Source of the DNA: JADLHS01 sp044225555
GTDB taxonomy: Bacteria; Verrucomicrobiota; Verrucomicrobiia; Limisphaerales; JADLHS01
Direction of reading: 5' to 3'
NCBI GenBank assembly: GCA_044225555.1
Contig: JBGAIM010000008.1
Coordinates: 124,001-188,000 of the forward strand
Length of the DNA: 64,000 bases
Within the stretch, counting starts at the first letter, position 1; every line of letters begins with the position of its first letter. The notes below the pieces were generated by a model. The model was not told the origin of the DNA and made no database searches. It saw only the letters and a program-made list of their open reading frames with translations. A program made the position numbers and the translations under genes. Below are positions 52,001 through 61,381 of the stretch, piece after piece.

Positions 52001-53298
52001 TCGTCACGGCTTCCATGGACGGCACGGTGCGGCTGTGGAATCCGGCGAGTGGCGCGCAAGTCACACCGCCGCTGCGGCACGGCGGCTGGGTGAATGACCT
52101 CGCGTTCAGTCCCGATGGCCGGCGCATTTTGACAACCAGCGACGACGGCACGGCGCGTCTGTGGGACACGACCACCGGCCAGCCGGTCACCGCTCCGTTG
52201 CGCCTGGGCGGCGGCGTCTGGGCACCCTGTTTCAGCCGTGAGGGTCGGATCGTGCTGGCCGGCAATGGACTCTTTGCTCAAGTCTGGGAGGCCGATACCG
52301 GTCTGCCACTCACGCCGCTGCTCAAATCGCAAACTCCCGTGATCCAAATCGCCTTCAGCCCGGACGAACAGCAAGTGCTCGGTGTAACGGTGGATCGTCG
52401 CCTGGTGTCCTTTGACTTGAGGCCGTTGGACTGGCCGCTCGAAGACTTTGCGGCCGCCGCCCGATTGCTTTCGTGTCGCGAGTTGGATGCCACTGGCGCG
52501 CTCGTTCCTTTGGCGCAAGCCCTCGAAGGAGGGCGGACAGAGTTATCCGCGGGTTCTTCAGACACCTTGGCGCTGAAAACAACGAACACGATTGCCCACG
52601 CTCCGCTCGATGGCCCAACGCTCGCCCGTGCCCTGTTGCACCGCGACTGGGAACGGCTGCGCACGCGACTCAACCCAGTTGGCAGCCGACGTGGCGAATC
52701 TCCCGCTGGAAAGACTGAAATCAAAAAGCCCAAAACGGAGCGCGCGTTTCACGCCATTGACCTCACCAGTCATCTCAATGTTTCCCTGACCAACTCGCTG
52801 CATGAAACTCCGCAGGAAAACAGTTTCTCCGCGTTGACGCCCGGCGTGCATCGCTTGGGCGAAGTGGATTTCTCGGTTCATGGATTGGTTCATCTTGCGG
52901 GCGAGCCGCCGGCCACCAGAAAATTTCCCCAGCGGGTTCAAGCCATCGCCGTCAGCCGCCAGGCCCGGTCACTGCACTTCCTCCACGCCTGTGGATGGAG
53001 TGCCGAACCGGGCACCGTGATCGCCGGCTTCATCGTGCATTATGCCAATGGCCCGCAGGTTGAGATTCCCGTGACCTATGGCCGGGACGTTCGCGATTGG
53101 CACACGCAGTCCGGCCAGGCAACCGACGAGGTGTGGACCGGCACGAACGCCGAAAGTGCAGCCGGTGGCCGACGCATCCAATTGTTCAAAACCACCTGGA
53201 CCAATCCACATCCCGATGTGGAAATCCTGAGCCTCGATTACGAATCGAAGATGACCGGTGCCGCGCCCTTCCTGCTCGCCGTCACCGCCGAACCATAA
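49090..53298 (+). CDS. Membrane Ser/Thr protein kinase with zinc ribbon and WD40 propeller
   Basis: The protein (about 1402 aa) starts MIASLCPRCHGPLSGPETEA with a two-CxxC zinc ribbon. The kinase domain has glycine loop GRGAMGVVYRA, Lys in EVAVKVI, catalytic loop HRDLKPGN, DFGLARQ and SPEQATGE. A membrane helix follows (AVAVAFLVLLLSGAGGVLWQ). The extracytoplasmic part has about fourteen WD40 repeats (VRYASFSSDGKRVATASDDG; VRQVVFSPDGSRVLTASDDG; WVNDLAFSPDGRRILTTSDD), then a C-terminal beta domain. The propeller may sense an envelope ligand. It pairs with the ECF sigma factor. The frame is open from GTG 49048, but ATG 49090 has a better ribosome site. Confidence 0.9.
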   Translation: MIASLCPRCHGPLSGPETEAYCPRCAGRLLLDTAVPSDDPTDSAPRASLLRLGEYELGAELGRGAMGVVYRARQPRLRREVAVKVILASRFTGETARKRFLAEAELAAQLDHPNIVPIYEVGETEDGPFYAMKLVEGGTLAERIVGEQVGKWESEQAASLLATLARAVHHAHERGVLHRDLKPGNILLDPQGEPHITDFGLARQLGVDSSLTLTGSTLGTPAYMSPEQATGERGVTTATDIWSLGAILFHLLTGRPPFLGATSTDVLLQVRTDEPPRLRSLDSTIPADLETICLKCLEKEPTRRYASAAELADDLDHLLRHEPIRARRARVPERVILWTRRHPARAAVAVAFLVLLLSGAGGVLWQWHRAETNAEQNRQRLVRMATATAMHRVEEDDLSTALPWFVEAMRLDVGTHDQKTRAANPDATWSHRVRIATTLRQSPRLAQAWFHDAGVRYASFSSDGKRVATASDDGTALVWDTLTGDAVTPPLRHAKSVRQVVFSPDGSRVLTASDDGTARVWNARTGEPLTRPLVNGHEWLKVDFSPDGETIISAGQFADAQLWNAKTGSPVGPPLHHENGPIGSVCFSPDGRLVLTSAHDNTARLWNARTGEPFGEQLNHDGPVLSAAFSLDGKHIITAGGPNHARIWEVATQRVLIPFLRHAARVEHAEFSSDSTRVLTASLDGTARVWDVATGQPVTPPLQHTEPVHHAAFSPDGRWVVTASQDHTAQVWDVARGVRAFPPLWHGHAVEHAVFSPDGRRVLTASLDGVARLWELSGETAAPALLAGDGRLANAVFDADRRRVSTIGDDNTARVLDAATGAAISPVLALDSPGQCAVLSPDGSRLATGSQGAVQVWNVATGNLISQVHHERPIRFIAWRPDGHAVLSVADDDDAARVWNPDTGADFTPPLAHGEEITDATFSSDGKRIATVSNSGTGRVWDAATGQSLLPPLRHGGGLRRVRFNRDGTVLVTASMDGTVRLWNPASGAQVTPPLRHGGWVNDLAFSPDGRRILTTSDDGTARLWDTTTGQPVTAPLRLGGGVWAPCFSREGRIVLAGNGLFAQVWEADTGLPLTPLLKSQTPVIQIAFSPDEQQVLGVTVDRRLVSFDLRPLDWPLEDFAAAARLLSCRELDATGALVPLAQALEGGRTELSAGSSDTLALKTTNTIAHAPLDGPTLARALLHRDWERLRTRLNPVGSRRGESPAGKTEIKKPKTERAFHAIDLTSHLNVSLTNSLHETPQENSFSALTPGVHRLGEVDFSVHGLVHLAGEPPATRKFPQRVQAIAVSRQARSLHFLHACGWSAEPGTVIAGFIVHYANGPQVEIPVTYGRDVRDWHTQSGQATDEVWTGTNAESAAGGRRIQLFKTTWTNPHPDVEILSLDYESKMTGAAPFLLAVTAEP

Positions 53299-53502
53299 CC
53301 CGTCCTGGGGACCATCCTGGTTGCCGTGGAGTAGCGGCAGGCAGGGATGCCCACCGCTATGGATTGCCTGCCGATTTTGTCCTACGCCGGCGTTCCTCAA
53401 ACGCCAGAACTTTCTTTGTCATCGCACCGCCGATTTCCCGATTACTTCATTTAAGCCACGCTTTGACGGTGCTCGGAGGCGGGGTTTGAACATGCCCAAA
53501 TT

Positions 53503-55980
53503 ATGAAAACAAGACTCCTTCACTCAGCCCTCGGTTGTCTATTGATTGCCATCTGGGGTTCGGCCCACGCCCAAAGCACAACATTTACCTATCAAGGCCG
53601 GCTCAATGACGGCTCGGCAGCCGCCAACGGCAGCTACGACCTCGTGTTCAGCGTGTGGACCGCTGCCAGCGGCCCGGCGCAGGTCGACAGCACGCTGACC
53701 AACACCGCCACGCCTGTGAGCAACGGCTTATTCACCGTCACTCTGGACTTTGGCAATCAATTTCCCGGGGCGGATCGCTGGCTGGAAATGGGGGTGCGCA
53801 GCAATGGCGGCGGCGCGTTCATCATCCTCAATCCACGCCAGAAGATCACGCCTGCGCCCTACGCCATCACCGCCAGCAATCTCTCCGGCGCCCTGCCCGC
53901 CGGGCAGTTGAGTGGCGCAGTACCAAGCGGAAATTTGTCCGGTACGTATGGCAGCACGCTGACATTGAACAATGCGGCCAATCAGTTAAGCGGGGTGTTC
54001 ACTGGCAACGGTGCCGGGGTGAGCAACGTCAATGCCGCGTTACTTGGCGGCTTGGGTGCATCAAATTTTTGGCAGCGTGCCGGCAACGTGGGCACAACGG
54101 CCGGCACGCACTTCCTAGGTACAACCGATAACCAGCCGCTTGAACTCAAGGTCAACAGCGCACGCGCATTGCGCATGGAACCTAATGCCACCAGTCCCAA
54201 CCTAGTGGGTGGTTATGTCAGTAACTTCGTCAGTGCGGGAGTTGTGGGCGCTGTCATCGCTGGTGGCGGGCAGGCCAACTTAAGCAATCGCGTTACCGGC
54301 AGTTTTAGCACGGTGGGCGGCGGCTATAACAATCTGGCCAATTTTGGCAGCGCCACCGTTGCGGGTGGCGACAACAATCTGGCGAATCAAGACCGTGCCA
54401 CGGTCAGTGGCGGCTACAGCAATCGGGCCACGGGTCTGTTGAGCACCGTCAGTGGTGGTGATATTAACTTGGCGAGCGGCCAGGCGGCTACCGTTCCCGG
54501 CGGGTCACTGAATGATGCCACCGCATCTTACGCGTTTGCGGCGGGCCGGCGGGCTAAGGCGACGAACCAAGGCTCATTTGTTTGGGCGGATTCTCAAAAC
54601 ACCGACTTTTCCTCTCGCTCGAACAACCAGTTTCTCATCCGCGCATCTGGCAATGTGGGCGTGAACACCAACAACCCGCAAAGCGCATTGCATGTAAATG
54701 GCACCGTTACTGCGACAGCGTTCAGCGGCAACCTGAGTCCGGCAGACTTTTCCGGCGGCCTCGTTGCGAGTGCGCTGAATTTCTCCAATGTCGGCAACAT
54801 TTTTGTGGGTAACGGCAGCGGACTCTTGAACCTCAATCCAGCCGCCATCCTGTGGGGAAGTTGTCCACCGTGGAGTGTGTGTGGCAACGCCGGCACGACG
54901 GCGGGCTTGAACTTCCTCGGCACCACGGACAACCAACCATTGGAATTCAAAGTCAATGGCCAGCGGGCTTTTCGGCTGGAGCCTAATACAGGCGGTACGC
55001 CGAACGTCATTGGTGGGTCGTCGATCAATTACATCACGGCCGGGGATGGTTCGGCTATTGGTGGCGGTTTTAGCAATGCAATCGTTTATGTCATGTACGG
55101 TACTGTCAGTGGTGGATCGCGCAATGTCATCGCTCTCGAACCCGGGCCAGAAAATGTCGGTGCGACTATCGGTGGAGGACTGGAAAACAAAATCGGGGCC
55201 TCGTCGGGTTCTTATGGCGGAGGGTCCACCATTGGTGGGGGGCGACAAAACACGCTCTATGGTGACTCACCGGGCAGCACCATTGCCGGGGGTTGGACTA
55301 ATTTTATCTGGGGGGGCTCCGGAACGATTGGAGGCGGAAAAGAAAACTATTTGGATGGAGGCCGACTAACGATTAGCGGAGGGCATGGGAATTCGATTCA
55401 AGCGAGCTCATCATCTTCCATTGGAGGTGGGGAGTCGAATCGTATCTATCTCGCTTCTTTTGCTACGATCGGGGGCGGAGAATTGAACGAGATTCTTGGC
55501 AGGACGGCAACTATTGCTGGAGGTTCTCGCAACACGAATTCAGGCGATTATGCTGTTATTCCGGGCGGTTCATCGAATGTCGCTTCGGGGCCGTATTCAT
55601 TCGCTGCTGGGCGTCAGGCCAAAGCCAACCACTCAGGTGCTGTTGTTTGGGCGGATTCCACGGGCGTGGATTTTGCCTCCACTGCCGATGACCAGTTCCT
55701 CATTCGCGCGGCGGGCGGTGTAGGAATAGGCACGTCCACGCCGGGGACCAGTTTGCAGGTTAACGGTGGAATCCGGGCGCGCGGGGGATCGCCCGGGGGC
55801 TTCGGTGCAAACAATAATGGCTATGCGTTCGCCGGAAATGGCGGTGACGATGACAGTGGCATGTTCAGTTCGGCGGATGGCCAACTCGAGTTTTACGGCA
55901 ATAACAATGAATATGTTCGGATCCTGGCCAATGGCAACGTGGGCATCGGTCTGGTCGTTTGTAACTACGAGCGACCGTAA
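53503..55980 (+). pseudogene. Secreted head-repeat protein, 5' part (frameshifted before its S74 chaperone)
   Basis: 825 codons: signal peptide (MKTRLLHSALGCLLIAIWGS), a conserved N-terminal domain (TTFTYQGRLNDGSAAANGSY to KITPAPYAITASNL), then many YadA-head-like short repeats (STVGGGYNNLANFGSATVAG; ATVSGGYSNRATGLLSTVSG) in two blocks, each ending FAAGRRAKATNQGSFVWADS and FLIRASGNVGVNT. Such proteins form trimeric fibres and normally end in an intramolecular chaperone. Here the frame runs into VCNYERP and stop just after NGNVGIG, while the chaperone lies in the next frame. Confidence 0.8.
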
Positions 55981-56332
55981 TGCGAAGGAGAATTTCACCC
56001 GCGTGTCGCCTGCCGAAGTGTTGAGCCAGGTGGCGTCACTGCCGATTACCCGCTGGACCTTCAAGGAGATGAAGGACGGTGCGCACATCGGCCCGACGGC
56101 ACAGGATTTCCACGCCGCGTTCGGCCTGGGGACGGATGACAAACACATCGCCACCGTGGACGCCGACGGCGTGGCGCTGGCGGCCATCCAGGGGTTGAAT
56201 GAGAAGGTGGAGTTTCGAAGTCAAGAGCTGGCGGCGGAGAATGCGGAATTGCGGCGGCGCAATGAAGCATTGGAAAAGCGCTTGCAGAAACTGGAGACGC
56301 TGTTGGAACCCCGCCTTTCAAGCGGTCGTTGA
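55952..56332 (+). pseudogene. Peptidase S74 / intramolecular chaperone domain, out of frame
   Basis: The second reading frame reads SFVTTSDRNAKENFTRVSPA, then HIGPTAQDFHAAFGLGTDDK and DADGVALAAIQGLNEK, ending with a coiled coil (ENAELRRRNEALEKRLQKLE). This is the S74 endosialidase-type chaperone, including the catalytic SDRNAKE start. The usual segment between NVGIG and SFVTTSDRN is lacking, so a small deletion probably caused the frame change. Sequencing error is possible. Confidence 0.8.
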
Positions 56333-56366
56333 CCGGTAAAGTTTTGGTAAAGCAAAGGTAAACATT

Positions 56367-56810
56367 ATGAAAATGAAACTGGAATTGTTGTTGCTGCTGC
56401 TCGGGCTGACTTCCGCTTCGGCGCAATACTCAGTTACCTGGTCCACGATTGACGGCGGCGGTGGAACGAGCACCGGTGGTGTGTATTCCGTCAGTGGCAC
56501 CATCGGGCAGCCGGATGCGGGCCGCATGAGTGGCGGGAACTTCACGGTGGAGGGAGGCTTCTGGGGAATTGTCACGGCAGTGCAATCGCCTGGCGCGCCA
56601 TTGCTGACCATTTTCCGCACCGCGACGAACACCGTGGTCGTCACCTGGCCTTCACCTTCCACGGGGTTTCAGTTGCAACAGAACACGAACGGCATCGCGA
56701 CCGTGAACTGGAGCAACGTCGTGACCGCGCCGCTGGACGACGGAACAACCAGAACGGTCGTGGTCAATCCACCCAGCGGCAATCGGTTCTATCGCCTGTT
56801 CAAACCATGA
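56367..56810 (+). CDS. Small secreted protein
   Basis: The 147-aa protein has a signal peptide (MKMKLELLLLLLGLTSASAQ), then YSVTWSTIDGGGGTSTGGVY, the motif SVSGTIGQPDAGRMSGGNFT, EGGFWGIV, and a C-terminal beta domain FQLQQNTNGIATVNWSNVVT ending NRFYRLFKP. This arrangement is frequent in secreted proteins of the phylum, and the last part resembles the end of the cadherin-like protein at 57473. Function unknown. Confidence 0.7.
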   Translation: MKMKLELLLLLLGLTSASAQYSVTWSTIDGGGGTSTGGVYSVSGTIGQPDAGRMSGGNFTVEGGFWGIVTAVQSPGAPLLTIFRTATNTVVVTWPSPSTGFQLQQNTNGIATVNWSNVVTAPLDDGTTRTVVVNPPSGNRFYRLFKP

Positions 56811-56819
56811 AGCCGATAG

Positions 56820-57290
56820 GCCGGCGAACGGTCAATTCCGCTTCCGCGACACCCGCACGCCCGGGTCCGATTACGTCCCCGCGGCGAGCACGAGCCTGAC
56901 GGAGTGGTCGGGCATTGCCACAAACCTGTCGCCTTCCGTGCCGTTTCAATTCAATGACCCAACGGCAGGTTCATTCAGCAACCGCGATTGGCGCGCGCGT
57001 GCCCGGATTGCCCATAACTCATTCCTTGGATGGCGAGGGCACACTGACCAACGGCGTGGACTTTACCGACGCGGATGGTCGTGCCGAGATCCTGTTCCTC
57101 GCGCCAACCAATGCACCCGGCACCTCGGTCATCTCCGCCGTGCTCGTTTTTGACAACCAGAACTATACCAACACCGCCACGGTCACGGCCAGATGCTGGT
57201 GCGCGGCACGCGCCAGAATGCCGGGGTCACCGAATACGCCCTCTGGCTGCTGACCCCACTGCACCATTGATACGAGAGGGATCGCCTTAT
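56820..57290 (+). pseudogene. Remnant of a secreted repeat protein
   Basis: Without a start codon the frame reads NGQFRFRDTRTPGSDYVPAA and PFQFNDPTAGSFSNRDWRAR. This aligns with the C-terminal end of the cadherin-like protein (NGQFTLKASGLVGPDYVLQA; PFELTDPGAGQFSNRFYRLR). In other frames follow pieces such as LTNGVDFTDADGRAEILFLA and VLVFDNQNYTNTATVT, typical of similar proteins. Several frame changes show decay. Confidence 0.6.
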
Positions 57291-57472
57291 TGTTCGCCAG
57301 CCTGTCCAATTCTTAATTGCCGCCAACGCTGGACCAGAACACCGCGCCCGGTAATGAACCTCCGCCCCCGGCCAAAGATTTTCCGTCATCGCCAGGGGCG
57401 CTTCCCGATTACTCCAGTTGAACACCGCTCCAAATCCATTCTGAAGTGGATGGAGCGATCACGGATGACATT

Positions 57473-60400
57473 ATGAAGAACCCTCGTCTTGCGAACCTCT
57501 GCGTGCTGGCCCCAACCACCGGCCGGGGCGCCGTGATTGTCTGGACCAATGCCGCTGGCGGCAGCTTTGGCACCGCCGCCAACTGGAGTCCCAACTCCAT
57601 TCCCGGCAGTGGCGATTTCGCGGTCATTACCAACACCGGCGACTACACGGTGGCCTTGGATTCGGCCCGGACGGTGGGCGGATTGCAATTAGGGGAATTG
57701 AGCGGTGTCAACACACAGACTCTAAGCTTGGGCGGTCAAAGTTTAACCCTCAATGGTAGCACCACCATCAACAGCCGAGGACTACTCAATCTCGACAGCG
57801 GGACGTTGGCGGGTTCGGGCGTCTGTAATGTCAGCGGATTCATCCGTTTTAACCTTGGTGTCGTCAATCGTGCCGGGCCGCTCATTATTGATACCAACGG
57901 CACCCTGCATTTTATTGGCACTGGCAATCATGACTGGCCGGGCGTGGTCTTCACTAATTTCGGCACGGTTATCTGGAGTGGAGGCAACATCCGTGGAAAT
58001 GCCGGCACGGTCATTTACAACTATGGCTTGTGGCAGGCCGAATCCGACAATGAGTACAACAACGCCTTGGGAGGGTGCTGTGCGGAAGTGTTCAACAACC
58101 TGGGTGTCTTCCGGAAGGCGGCGGGAACGGGGACGACGGCCATCGGTGCCCCTGCCAGTGGAGTCCTCTTCAACAACGCCGGCCTCCTCGACGTGCAGTC
58201 CGGAACCGTCAGTCTGGCCACGGCGCACAATCTGACTGGTGGTAACATCAACATCGGGATTACCAGTCTCTCCAACTTCGGCAGGGTGGCTCTTGCGGGT
58301 GCAGCTGCGTTCACGGGAAACTTCTCCGCCAACTTGAACGGCGGTTACATCCCCATCACCAATAACTCCTTCCCGGTCATCACCTACGATTCCTTGAGCG
58401 GCCGGTTCACGACACACAGCCTGCCGTTTGCGGACGCCTGGACGACGAATTACAGCCCGACGGTGTTCAGCCTGTATGTCTTGAACGCGCGCCCAATCCT
58501 GACCGCTCCCACCAACCAGATTGTCGATGAATTGACCCTGCTCACGGTCACGAACACGGCCACTGATCTCGACGTGCCCACGAACACCCTCACCTACATC
58601 CTGATGGATCCGCCGGTCGGGGCCAGCATCGACAGCAGTGGCGTGATCACCTGGACGCCAGATGAATCCCAGGGGCCCGGAACGAACCTGATTACCACGG
58701 TCGTCACCGACAATGGCACCCCGGCTTTGCGTGCGACCAATTCCTTCCTCGTGGTGGTGAACGAAATCAATGTGCCCCCGGTCCTGCCGGCTCTTGCCCA
58801 GACCAATGTCAACGAAGTGGCGACGCTCGCCCTGATCAACACGGCCGTGGACAGCGACATCCCGGTCAATTCCCTGAGCTACGCCCTGATCGAGGCCCCC
58901 GACGGCGCGACCATTGACACGAACGGGGTGATTGTCTGGACCCCGACCGAGGGACAAGGGCCGGGCACCAACACGTTCACCACCGTGGTCACGGATACAA
59001 ACATCTGGGCCGTGAACACGCAGAGTTCAACCGTGACCAACACCTTCACCGTGGTGGTCAACGAGGTGAATGTGCCGCCGGAGCTGTTTTTGCCCGCCAG
59101 CACGAACATCGACGAATTGGTGACCTACTCGGCGAATGCCGTGGCCGTGGATGCGGATATTCCCCTCAACGCGCTGACCTTTGCCCTCGTGTCCGGCCCC
59201 GCCGGGTTGACGGTGTCCCCGACCGGCCGGATCGAATGGACGCCGGACGAGGGGCAGGGGCCCGGCACCAACACCGTGACCATCCGTGTCACGGATCTCA
59301 ATGCGCCGGCCGTGAACGAGATTTCCTTCAGCGTGACCAACAGCTACCAGATCGTGGTCAACGAAGTGAACGTCGCCCCAGTCCTGCCCGTGCTCGCGGA
59401 CACCAACATCCTGGAGCTGACGACGCTGGTGGTAACCAACACGGCCACGGACGGCGACCTGCCGGCCAATCCCCTGACCTACCTCCTGCTGGCCGCACCC
59501 GTCGGCGCGGTCCTCGATACGAACGGCGTGATCACCTGGACGCCGACCGAGGTGCAGGGGCCGAGCACGAACATCTTCACGACCGTGGTCATGGACACGA
59601 ACAGCTTGGCCCTCAACGCGCAGAGTCTGAGCACCACCAACACCTTCACCGTGGTGGTCGGCGAGGTGAACTTGGCCCCGGTGCTGACGCTGCCCGCCGA
59701 CACAAACATCAACGAGATGGTCGCGTTCACCGCCAACGCGGCAGCCACCGACCCGGATCAACCGGCAAATCTGTTGACCTTCGCGCTCGTGTCCGGACCC
59801 ATCGGGCTGAGCGTTGCGACCACCGGCGCAATCAGTTGGACACCGAGCGAAGCGCAAGGTCCGGGCACGCACATCGTCACTATCAGCGTGACGGACACGA
59901 ATCCAACTGCGGTGAACGCCACGTCGTTGAGTGTGACGAGCAGTTTCTCCATCACGGTCAACGAAGTGAATCTGGCGCCGGTGCTGACACCGCCGGACCA
60001 TCAGGACATCCATGAGAGCGAACTCTTCACGGCCCTCGCCACGGTGTCCGACCCGGATCTGCCGGCCAACGCTCAAACGTTCGGATTGGTGACGGGGCCG
60101 GCAGGGTTGACGGTTTCACCGGCCGGTTTGATTTCGTGGACGCCGTCGGAGAATCAAGGGCCCGGTACGAATCTGGTCGTGTTGCGCGTGACGGACAACA
60201 GCCCATTCGCCGTGAATGCCACGTCGTTGAGTGTGACGAGCAGTTTTGAATTGGTGGTGCTGGAGATGAACACGCCGCCGATCCTCACGCTGCCGGCCAG
60301 CACAAACCTCGATGAACTGACCACGTTCAACGCGCAGGCCACGGCAACGGATGCGGATAACCCGACGAACCTTTTGTCGTTCGCGCTGGTCTCTGGTCCT

Positions 60401-61372
60401 CCAGGACTCACCGTCTCGCCCACCGGTCTGATAAACTGGACGCCGACGGAGGCGCAGGGGCCGAGCACGAACGGGGTTCAAGTTCGGGTGACGGATGTGA
60501 ACCTCATCGCGGCAAACTTCATCTCCCTGAGTGTGACCGGCAGTTTCGAACTGGTGGTGCGTGAAGTGAATGTCGCGCCGGTCTTGACGCCGCCGCCTGC
60601 CACCAATATCAACGAAATGGTTTTGTTTAGCGCCAGTGTCAGCGCGACGGATGCGGACGAGCCAGCGAATCCGCTGACCTATTCACTCGTGAACGGCCCG
60701 TCCGGTCTTACCGTCTCGCCCACTGGCGGGATTCTGTGGACGCCAACCGAGGATCAGGGACCGGGGACAAATCTGGTGACGATCCGCGTCACAGACACCA
60801 ATGCCGCTGCCCTCACCGCGAACTCATTGAGCGTGACCAGCAGCTTCGAGGTCGTGGTGGGCGAGGTCAACGTCGCCCCGGTGCTGGGTGCGTTGACGAA
60901 CCGATCCGTGAATCCGGGCCAGATCGTTGGCTTTACCGCCACAGCCACGGACCCGGACGTACCGGCCAACGGAATTTCCTACTCCTTGTTGAACCCGCCG
61001 TCCGGGGCCGACATTACGCCCACCGGAATCTTTAGTTGGCGGCCGGGTGTGGCGCTGGCGGATACGACGAATGTCATCCAAGTGCGCGTCCAGGACACCG
61101 GTACACCGGCTTTGAGCGATACGAATTCATTCAGTGTGGTGGTGGCGCCACTCGCTCCAGTGGTTCTCGAGGCCCAGGCTTTTACGAATGGCCAGTTCAC
61201 ACTCAAGGCAAGCGGGTTGGTCGGACCAGATTATGTCCTGCAGGCCGCCACTGAATTCTCCAACTGGCTTAACCTGAGCACGAACACGCCTGCGGCAGTT
61301 CCATTCGAACTCACGGATCCCGGAGCCGGCCAATTCAGCAACCGGTTTTACCGGCTGCGATTGCAGCCCTGA
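57473..61372 (+). CDS. Cadherin-like repeat protein (nine ~100-aa repeats)
   Basis: From ATG 57473 (MKNPRLANLCVLAPTTGRGA) the 1299-aa protein has an N-terminal beta-helix-like region (WTNAAGGSFGTAANWSPNSI, as in autotransporter-associated strands), then nine cadherin/dystroglycan-type repeats beginning with the motif VAPVLTLPADTNINE and containing GVITWTPTEGQGPGTN. Six consecutive repeats are spaced exactly 300 bp (start motifs at about 59374, 59674, 59974, 60274, 60574, 60874). A C-terminal domain ends NRFYRLRLQP. No convincing signal peptide is present, and broken secreted-protein sequence lies just upstream, so the 5' end may be lost. Confidence 0.75.
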   Translation: MKNPRLANLCVLAPTTGRGAVIVWTNAAGGSFGTAANWSPNSIPGSGDFAVITNTGDYTVALDSARTVGGLQLGELSGVNTQTLSLGGQSLTLNGSTTINSRGLLNLDSGTLAGSGVCNVSGFIRFNLGVVNRAGPLIIDTNGTLHFIGTGNHDWPGVVFTNFGTVIWSGGNIRGNAGTVIYNYGLWQAESDNEYNNALGGCCAEVFNNLGVFRKAAGTGTTAIGAPASGVLFNNAGLLDVQSGTVSLATAHNLTGGNINIGITSLSNFGRVALAGAAAFTGNFSANLNGGYIPITNNSFPVITYDSLSGRFTTHSLPFADAWTTNYSPTVFSLYVLNARPILTAPTNQIVDELTLLTVTNTATDLDVPTNTLTYILMDPPVGASIDSSGVITWTPDESQGPGTNLITTVVTDNGTPALRATNSFLVVVNEINVPPVLPALAQTNVNEVATLALINTAVDSDIPVNSLSYALIEAPDGATIDTNGVIVWTPTEGQGPGTNTFTTVVTDTNIWAVNTQSSTVTNTFTVVVNEVNVPPELFLPASTNIDELVTYSANAVAVDADIPLNALTFALVSGPAGLTVSPTGRIEWTPDEGQGPGTNTVTIRVTDLNAPAVNEISFSVTNSYQIVVNEVNVAPVLPVLADTNILELTTLVVTNTATDGDLPANPLTYLLLAAPVGAVLDTNGVITWTPTEVQGPSTNIFTTVVMDTNSLALNAQSLSTTNTFTVVVGEVNLAPVLTLPADTNINEMVAFTANAAATDPDQPANLLTFALVSGPIGLSVATTGAISWTPSEAQGPGTHIVTISVTDTNPTAVNATSLSVTSSFSITVNEVNLAPVLTPPDHQDIHESELFTALATVSDPDLPANAQTFGLVTGPAGLTVSPAGLISWTPSENQGPGTNLVVLRVTDNSPFAVNATSLSVTSSFELVVLEMNTPPILTLPASTNLDELTTFNAQATATDADNPTNLLSFALVSGPPGLTVSPTGLINWTPTEAQGPSTNGVQVRVTDVNLIAANFISLSVTGSFELVVREVNVAPVLTPPPATNINEMVLFSASVSATDADEPANPLTYSLVNGPSGLTVSPTGGILWTPTEDQGPGTNLVTIRVTDTNAAALTANSLSVTSSFEVVVGEVNVAPVLGALTNRSVNPGQIVGFTATATDPDVPANGISYSLLNPPSGADITPTGIFSWRPGVALADTTNVIQVRVQDTGTPALSDTNSFSVVVAPLAPVVLEAQAFTNGQFTLKASGLVGPDYVLQAATEFSNWLNLSTNTPAAVPFELTDPGAGQFSNRFYRLRLQP

Positions 61373-61381
61373 TGTCCGCGC

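Noticed and set aside
53503..55980. Short GGG-rich head repeats considered as a CRISPR or DNA microsatellite
   Set aside because: Repeats are protein-level and degenerate in DNA, with no constant spacers; no CRISPR array was found in the window.
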